Of a stretch of 64,000 bases of DNA, positions 59,624-64,000 are shown in pieces. The position numbers and the translations under genes were made by a program. The notes below the pieces were generated by a model, which worked only from the letters and a program-made list of their open reading frames with translations, had not been told where the DNA came from and ran no database searches. Origin of the DNA: a bacterium (GTDB lineage Bacteria > Vulcanimicrobiota > Vulcanimicrobiia > Vulcanimicrobiales > SCRA01); the NCBI GenBank assembly GCA_004298675.1, contig SCRI01000047.1:24384-88383 (forward strand), in the 5' to 3' direction. Numbering within the stretch: the stretch's first letter is position 1; each line of letters starts with the position of its first letter.

Positions 59624-60627
59624 GGACGTAGCACCTCCGATGGTGAGATTCCCTCGAGGTAGATGCGCCGGATGATGCTTTCGAGGTCCGGCTCCTCGAT
59701 CGAGACGTCGCGTACCGGGTAGCGTGCTGCCACGGCTGCGATCAGCCGGTCTGCGGAGATGGCGGCGCGCTCGAAGGCAAAGCGCGCGCGATTGCGCTCC
59801 ACATGCTCGAGCGTTGCTCCTGCGATGGTGGGCTGGGGTTGAGGCTCGCTGAAGACGACGATGAGCCGGCGCGTCTGCCCGTAGGCGTCCTTGAGTTGCT
59901 CGACGGTGCCGTCGTAGAGCAGGCTGCCGCGGTCGATGATCACGATACGCCGGCAGAGCCGCTCGACGTCGGCCAGATCGTGGGTGGTCAAGATCACGGT
60001 GGTGCCGCGCTGCTGGTTGACACGCAGAATGAACTCGCGGATCGCCTCCTTGGCCACGACGTCGAGGCCGATCGTGGGCTCGTCCAGGTAGATAATGCGC
60101 GGGTCGTGCAGTAGAGCCGCCGCGAAGTCTCCCCGCATCCGCTGGCCCAGTGAAAGCTGCCGCACGGGGGTATCGAGGAAGTCGGCCATCTCGAGCAGCT
60201 CGACGAACTCGGCGAGATTCTCGCGGTAGCGCTGGCTCGGGATATCGTAGATGGCGCGCAGCAGTTCGAACGACTCCCGCAGCGGCAGATCCCAGTAGAG
60301 CTGGCTGCGTTGTCCGAAGACCACGCCGATGTTGCGCGCGTTATCGCTGCGGCGCCTCCACGGTACCAAACCCGCCGCCTCCACGACACCCGAAGTGGGG
60401 ACGAGGATGCCCGTGAGCATCTTGATCGTGGTGGATTTACCGGCGCCGTTCGGACCGATGTAGCCCACCAACTTCCCCGCTGCCACCTCCATCGAGACGT
60501 TCGAGACGGCGACGGTTTCCACGTATTCGGTCGAGAAGAGCGCGCGCAACGCCCCCGCGATGCCGGGGCGGCGGCGCGTGCGGCGGAAGACTTTGCGCAG
60601 ATCGCGCGTGCGCAGGATCGGCTCCAT
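59620..60627 (-). CDS. ABC exporter ATP-binding protein (partner of the DUF990 permeases)
   Basis: ATPase (335 aa) with Walker A YIGPNGAGKS (about residues 57-66), signature LSLGQRMRGD, Walker B IIYLDEPTIGLD and the switch His in LTTHDLADVE. The N-terminal FSTEYVETVAVSNVSMEV loop and the C-terminal extension of about 80 residues (FSEPQPQPTIAG...ISIEEPDLESIIRRIY) are typical of ABC-2 exporters whose permeases are DUF990 proteins. First gene of the operon; divergent from the kinase-like gene by 54 bp. Substrate unknown. Confidence 0.92.
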   Translation of the reverse strand: MEPILRTRDLRKVFRRTRRRPGIAGALRALFSTEYVETVAVSNVSMEVAAGKLVGYIGPNGAGKSTTIKMLTGILVPTSGVVEAAGLVPWRRRSDNARNIGVVFGQRSQLYWDLPLRESFELLRAIYDIPSQRYRENLAEFVELLEMADFLDTPVRQLSLGQRMRGDFAAALLHDPRIIYLDEPTIGLDVVAKEAIREFILRVNQQRGTTVILTTHDLADVERLCRRIVIIDRGSLLYDGTVEQLKDAYGQTRRLIVVFSEPQPQPTIAGATLEHVERNRARFAFERAAISADRLIAAVAARYPVRDVSIEEPDLESIIRRIYLEGISPSEVLRP

Positions 60628-60681
60628 CGTTGGCGCCGTCTTTGGCAGGCACCGAGGGAGCCACCTGCGGAACCTGACGCC

Positions 60682-61293
60682 ATGATCGTCGCCTTCGCCC
60701 GCCAGTTCGGCAGCGGTTCGAAACGGGTCGCGGCCGCGGTGGCCGGTGAACTCGGATACGAACTCATCGACGATCAGTTGCCCGAAGCGGTGGCGATCCG
60801 CCTGGAGACCAGTCCCGACGAGGTGCGCGGGCGCGAGGATCGCGCCAAGACCTTTGGCGAGCGCTTGTTGCGCTCGTTACAAGCCGGCACCCCCGAGGTC
60901 GTTGCCACCCTGCGGGGGGCCGACGAGGAGGTGCTGCGTGAAATCGAGCGCTCGGTCCGCGAGTATGCCGAGCGTGGGAACTGCGTGATCTCCGGCCACG
61001 GCAGTACCCAGATCTTACGCGATCGTCCCGACGTCGTGAGCGTGCTGCTCCACGCGCCGGCCGCGTGGCGGGCGCAGCGGGTCGCGGATTGGTGGAAGGT
61101 GAGCATCGCGGCGGCGCGCCGGGAGGTGGAGCGCATCGATCGCGCCCGAGCCCAGCACTTGCTCGAGCACTACGGTCAAGCGCCCAACGACTACAGCCCC
61201 TACGGCCTCGTCATCGACACGCAGGCGCTTGGTTTCGATGCGGTGGCCGCGGCGATCGTGGCGGTGGTGCGGGCGAAGACGGGGAGCTCGTGA
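60682..61293 (+). CDS. Cytidylate kinase-like family protein
   Basis: P-loop protein (203 aa) of the cytidylate-kinase-like family: MIVAFARQFGSGSKRVAAAVAGELGYELIDDQLPEAVA. The phosphate loop (FGSGSKRVA) lacks the standard GxxGxGK(S/T) lysine position, so activity may differ from true Cmk; the later CVISGHGSTQILRDRP segment matches the family. The stop overlaps the MFS gene start (GTGA). These proteins are abundant in bacteria but their substrates are unassigned. Confidence 0.82.
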   Translation: MIVAFARQFGSGSKRVAAAVAGELGYELIDDQLPEAVAIRLETSPDEVRGREDRAKTFGERLLRSLQAGTPEVVATLRGADEEVLREIERSVREYAERGNCVISGHGSTQILRDRPDVVSVLLHAPAAWRAQRVADWWKVSIAAARREVERIDRARAQHLLEHYGQAPNDYSPYGLVIDTQALGFDAVAAAIVAVVRAKTGSS

Positions 61294-62558
61294 GGGAGCC
61301 CTCCCACCTTCCCAGCGAGGTTGAGGAGCCGCCGCCACGTCCGCGGACCAGCGCCTTCGCGCCGCTGCGGTACCGCGACTTCCGATTGCTGTGGAGCGGA
61401 CTCTTTCTCAGCAACATCGGCGGATGGATGCAGATCACCGCCATGGGCTATCTCGTGGCGACGCTGGCACCGCAGCCGAAGCTCGCTCCGCTCTACCTGG
61501 GCCTCGTCGGTCTCTCGCGCGCCGTGCCCGTGCTGCTGCTCTCCCCGCTGGCGGGGCTGGCCGCCGATCGCCTCCCCCGCAGACGCGTGCTCTTCGTGAC
61601 CAATCTCGCCATGCTCATCCTCTCGGCGTTGCTGGCTGCGCTTACCTACGTGCATCGCGCCAATCTCGGAGTCGTGCTTGCAATCTCGGCGGGTCTGGCC
61701 GGCGCGCTGTCGTTCGATTCTCCGGCGCGCCAGAGCTGGGTGCCGATCCTCGTACCGCGTCCGTTGGTGGCTAGCGCCATCGGTCTCAACAGCGTGGCCT
61801 TCAACTTGCCGTCGGTCATCGGTCCGGCCTTCGCCGGCCCGCTGATCGCGACGATCGGCGTGGCGGGCTGCTTCGCGGCCAACGCGGTCTCGTTTCTCGC
61901 GGTCGTGGTGGCCGTGGCGTTCATGGTACCGGTGGCGCCGTCGTCTTCGCACAAGGAGAGTGCCGCCGAGTCGATTCGCGCGGGCCTGCGCTTCCTGCGC
62001 GGCCACCCCGTACTGCGTTGGGTCATCGTATGCCTGGTGGCATCGGCGCTGTTGGCGCGTCCGTTCTTTCAACTGCTCCCGGACTATGCGCTGCATCAGT
62101 TGGGGACGGGGGTCATCGGCTACACCTGGATCATCACGGCCAACGGCGTGGGCGGCTTCCTCGGCGCATTACTGGCGACGTTTCTCGGCGGCATTCGCCA
62201 CCGCGGCGCACTCTGGGCCTGGGCGGGCGTGGGGCTGGGTCTGGGCGTCTCGCTCCTCGGGCTCACCCATGTGTTGACGCTCGCGGTCGTGGAGCTGGTG
62301 GCGATCGGCGCCATGACGCTGATCTTCGTCAACTCCAGCAACGTGCTGATTCAGATGCTCTCACCCGACGACATGCGCGGGAGGGCGATCTCCGTCTACT
62401 CGATGGTGCTCTTGGGTTTCGTTCCCGGCGGCGCGCTCTTGCTGGGCGCGCTGGGCTCGCTGATGGGCGTGGGCTGGACCTTCTTCGCAGCGGGTATCGC
62501 CGCGGCGGCCGTCATCGGCTGGACCTGGTTCGCTAAACCGCAGATCCGGCGCGTCTAG
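61290..62558 (+). CDS. MFS transporter (TMS-type exporter)
   Basis: Twelve-helix MFS protein (422 aa) of the Tet/enterobactin-exporter-like group: PLRYRDFRLLWSGLFLSNIGGWMQITAMGYLV at the N-terminus, PLAGLAADRLPRRRVLFVTN (motif A), and SFDSPARQSWVPILVPRP. Family-typical 'multi-sugar/DHA' exporters of this kind share the YRDFRLLW start. GTG overlaps the upstream stop. Substrate unknown. Confidence 0.88.
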   Translation: MREPSHLPSEVEEPPPRPRTSAFAPLRYRDFRLLWSGLFLSNIGGWMQITAMGYLVATLAPQPKLAPLYLGLVGLSRAVPVLLLSPLAGLAADRLPRRRVLFVTNLAMLILSALLAALTYVHRANLGVVLAISAGLAGALSFDSPARQSWVPILVPRPLVASAIGLNSVAFNLPSVIGPAFAGPLIATIGVAGCFAANAVSFLAVVVAVAFMVPVAPSSSHKESAAESIRAGLRFLRGHPVLRWVIVCLVASALLARPFFQLLPDYALHQLGTGVIGYTWIITANGVGGFLGALLATFLGGIRHRGALWAWAGVGLGLGVSLLGLTHVLTLAVVELVAIGAMTLIFVNSSNVLIQMLSPDDMRGRAISVYSMVLLGFVPGGALLLGALGSLMGVGWTFFAAGIAAAAVIGWTWFAKPQIRRV

Positions 62559-62567
62559 CCGGAGCTG

Positions 62568-62595
62568 AAAAAAAAGCGAGGCGGAAACGCCTCGC
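62568..62595 (-). terminator. Terminator of the histone-like gene
   Basis: On the minus strand the perfect 8-bp stem GCGAGGCG / CGCCTCGC (loop TTTC) is followed by eight T. It lies 30 bp after the stop of the gene at 62626-63024; the plus-strand MFS gene ends just upstream, and the hairpin may also slow plus-strand transcripts. Confidence 0.88.
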
Positions 62596-62625
62596 GGAGT
62601 GGACCAGCCGGAGGATCCGGCCGTG

Positions 62626-63024
62626 CTACATCGCGGGGGCCGCGGGCTTCTTGGCGACCGCCTTGCGGGCAGCGGGCTTACGAGCGGCCGGTTTGCGAGC
62701 CACCCGCTTGCGGGCTGCTGGCTTCTTCGCCGCGGCTTTCTTACGGGGAGCGCTCTTCTTGGCCGTGGTCTTCTTACGGGCCGTGGTCTTCTTGCGAGCG
62801 GTGCTCTTACGCGCCATGCTCTTACGGGCCGTGGTCTTCTTGCGAGCGGTGCTCTTGCGAGCCGTGCTCTTACGGGCCGTGGTCTTTCTGCGAGCGGTGC
62901 TCTTCCGCGCCGTCGTCTTCTTAGCGGCGGTCTTGCGAGCCGGCTTACGCGCGGCCTTCTTCGGAGCTGACTTCTTCGCCGCGGCCTTTTTCGGCGCAGC
63001 CTTCTTACGTTTGGCAACTGCCAT
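62626..63024 (-). CDS. Histone H1-like Ala/Lys/Arg-rich nucleoid protein
   Basis: A 132-aa protein made almost only of Lys, Arg, Ala, Thr, Ser and Pro: MAVAKRKKAAPKKAAAKKSAPKK, then several ARKS/TARKK repeats, then KKPAARKRVARKPAARK. Such sequences resemble eukaryotic H1 tails and bacterial histone-like proteins (e.g. BpH1, Hc1). Expected role: DNA binding and nucleoid compaction, disordered until bound. Codon use matches its neighbours, and it has its own terminator, so it is a real gene. No globular domain is present. Confidence 0.88.
   Translation of the reverse strand: MAVAKRKKAAPKKAAAKKSAPKKAARKPARKTAAKKTTARKSTARRKTTARKSTARKSTARKKTTARKSMARKSTARKKTTARKKTTAKKSAPRKKAAAKKPAARKRVARKPAARKPAARKAVAKKPAAPAM
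62773..62904 (-). repeat. 48-bp tandem repeats inside the histone-like gene
   Basis: A 36-bp core is identical at 62773-62808 and 62821-62856 and nearly so at 62869-62904 (two adjacent-region mismatches): three units with a 48-bp (16-codon) period encoding STARK/TTARK blocks. Recent slippage or recombination can change the number of units between strains. Confidence 0.85.
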
Positions 63025-63141
63025 GTACGTCAGAGGTCCTTTCTCGGCGGAAGATTCCGCCGGGCATTAGGACCGTGATTTGACTTTCGTACGGCAAGTG
63101 CCTTCTGTTTTTGCAGGGAATTCAAAAAAAAGTAGGTGGCG

Positions 63142-63321
63142 TCACGGTGCGGGTGGACGGCTGTTCATCCGGGCACTCAACTCGCGGATGACGAACGCGA
63201 TGCCGATGATGAGCACGGCGATGACCGCTGCCACGGCCACGATCTTCACGACGAAGACCAACACCAGCAGTCCGACGATGACGGCCGCGACGATCAACGT
63301 AAGCTTGACGAAGCGTTCCAT
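63142..63321 (-). CDS. Small hydrophobic membrane protein
   Basis: A 59-codon frame starting ATG (63319-63321), with AAGGGGG upstream and TGA at 63142-63144. It encodes MERFVKLTLIVAAVIVGLLVLVFVVKIVAVAAVIAVLIIGIAFVI..., a nearly continuous hydrophobic stretch (about residues 7-45) likely forming two helices, then a short polar tail ending RPPAP. The strong ribosome-binding site and biased codon use argue it is real although too short for many gene finders. A run of eight T on the minus strand lies just after the stop without a clear stem. Function unknown. Confidence 0.7.
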   Translation of the reverse strand: MERFVKLTLIVAAVIVGLLVLVFVVKIVAVAAVIAVLIIGIAFVIRELSARMNSRPPAP

Positions 63322-63421
63322 GTGGTACGACCCCCTTGTAGGCTCCTACCGCCACCGCGCCGCTGGAGTTTCGCGGCCGTTCGGGAGGAGCGCCTCCCCG
63401 CGGCGTGAAGGCCTCGGCGCC

Positions 63422-64000
63422 GTGAGATCCGCTTTCTCCGCACTCCATCCAAAGGTCGCCTCGTGGGCGCAACGGAGGCTGGGGCATCCCACGCAGCCGC
63501 AAGCAGCCGCGATCCCCTCCATTGTCGCGGGGCGCACGGTGCTCGTTGCGAGCCCCACCGGAACGGGCAAGACGTTGGCGGCGTTTCTCCCGCAGTTCTC
63601 TCGTTTGGCCGAGCGGATCGACCGCGACGAACTCTACCCGCGTCCGTTCGTCCTCTACGTTTCACCGCTGCGCGCATTGGGCTACGACATCGAGCACAAC
63701 GCGCGGCGGCCATTGCGCGAGATGGAGCTCCTCGAGCGTCCGGGCGGCGAGCGCGCCGAGCGCAGGCGTGGGCGCTTGCGAGAGCGCGCCGTGCGGACGG
63801 GGGTGCGAACGGGCGATACACCGCAGACCGAACGCCGGCTCATGTTGCAGCGCCCGCCGCATCTGCTCATCACCACGCCCGAGTCACTGGCGCTGATGCT
63901 GGCCCTACGCACGTATCGCGATCAGCTACGCCACGTGGAGTGCGTGATCGTCGACGAGATCCATGCCCTGGCCCCCAACAAGCGCGGGGCGCAGCTCGCA
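63422..64000 (+). CDS. Lhr-type DEAD/DEAH helicase, 5' part (cut by window edge)
   Basis: 193 codons of an open frame continuing past the window. ALHPKVASWAQRRLGHPTQPQAAAIPSIVAGRTVLVASPTGTGKTLAAFLP contains the Q-motif region and Walker A (SPTGTGKT); YVSPLRALGYDIEHN is motif Ia, LLITTPESLALML is motif Ib, and VIVDEIHAL is the DEIH Walker B. The TTPESL and DEIH(A)L forms are typical of large helicase-related Lhr proteins, usually over 800 aa, which unwind DNA-RNA hybrids. GTG start at 63422; no good Shine-Dalgarno lies at standard spacing. Confidence 0.85.
   Translation, partial: MRSAFSALHPKVASWAQRRLGHPTQPQAAAIPSIVAGRTVLVASPTGTGKTLAAFLPQFSRLAERIDRDELYPRPFVLYVSPLRALGYDIEHNARRPLREMELLERPGGERAERRRGRLRERAVRTGVRTGDTPQTERRLMLQRPPHLLITTPESLALMLALRTYRDQLRHVECVIVDEIHALAPNKRGAQLA

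Noticed and set aside
63522..63896. 124-codon plus-strand frame inside the helicase start
   Set aside because: The other plus-strand frame carries all helicase motifs (SPTGTGKT, TTPESL, DEIH), so this one is a shadow.
1..64000. Search for tRNA, rRNA, CRISPR arrays, insertion sequences or prophage genes
   Set aside because: No tRNA-like cloverleaf, rRNA segment, regularly spaced repeats, transposase or phage gene was recognised by eye; small RNAs cannot be excluded without covariance-model searches.

Overview
The window comes from a high-GC bacterium with tightly packed genes, many GTG starts, frequent 4-bp ATGA/GTGA stop-start overlaps, and several promoters whose -10 box lies only 7-10 nt before the start codon, which suggests leaderless mRNAs. 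No rRNA, tRNA, CRISPR array, transposase or prophage gene is visible. Codon and base use look even throughout. The mixture of an aerobic box benzoyl-CoA pathway, an MptA-like pterin enzyme and an Ala/Lys/Arg-rich histone-like protein would fit a little-studied phylum such as Eremiobacterota/WPS-2, but that placement is inference only.

1-11.3 kb: a minus-strand uptake and catabolic operon (enoyl-CoA hydratase, aldehyde dehydrogenase, PuuE-type deacetylase-fold protein, branched-chain-type solute-binding protein, D-2-hydroxyacid dehydrogenase, LivH/M/G/F ABC transporter). It is divergent from a GntR regulator and a second, paralogous binding protein. 11.4-12.5 kb: an exported small protein and a cytochrome b561-like membrane protein. 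12.5-18.9 kb: the benzoate module, with benzoate-CoA ligase and a flavodoxin on the minus strand, BoxR, BoxC and BoxB on the plus strand, and a symmetrical TGCA-containing operator between them. No BoxA reductase is present. Given this neighbour, the Liv-type transporter may import aromatic acids (inference).

19-25.2 kb: a surface-sugar operon (glycosyltransferase, DegT aminotransferase, Gfo/Idh/MocA dehydrogenase, hexapeptide acyltransferase with a zinc ribbon, FAD oxidoreductase, NodB-type deacetylase). 25.1-31.7 kb: branched-chain amino acid synthesis, as leuA on the minus strand and ilvB-ilvN-ilvC-leuC-leuD on the plus strand. The 400 bp between the two arms holds two back-to-back attenuators. 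Each has a Leu/Val/Ile-rich leader peptide followed about 30 nt later by an intrinsic terminator. leuB and ilvD are not in the window.

31.7-35.9 kb, minus strand: a GAF-GGDEF diguanylate cyclase, an AhpD-like protein, a hydroxypyruvate-isomerase-like protein and an aldolase/short-chain-dehydrogenase fusion (sugar catabolism). 36-42.5 kb, plus strand: an unusual folate/pterin run (divergent dihydropteroate synthase and a FolK-MptA/FolE2 fusion) coupled by stop-start overlaps to a family-1-like glycosidase, a glycosyltransferase and a YtcJ-type amidohydrolase. 42.5-46.1 kb: a NarK-like MFS carrier, an Mrp-type ATPase with an N-terminal redox-disulfide domain, an NAD-dependent epimerase and a STAS protein. 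46.4-53.1 kb: HxlR regulator, HemL, NYN nuclease, small exported protein, GIY-YIG protein, cyclophilin, ArsR plus AHSA1 pair, and TypA.

53.2-64 kb: a CPA1 antiporter, an EamA exporter, an S9 peptidase, an ABC-2 exporter operon (ATPase, hexapeptide protein, two permeases) containing a 42-bp duplication around an 87-bp hairpin-rich insert, a cytidylate-kinase-like protein, an MFS exporter, a histone-H1-like protein with 48-bp repeats, a 59-residue membrane protein and the start of an Lhr-type helicase cut by the window edge.
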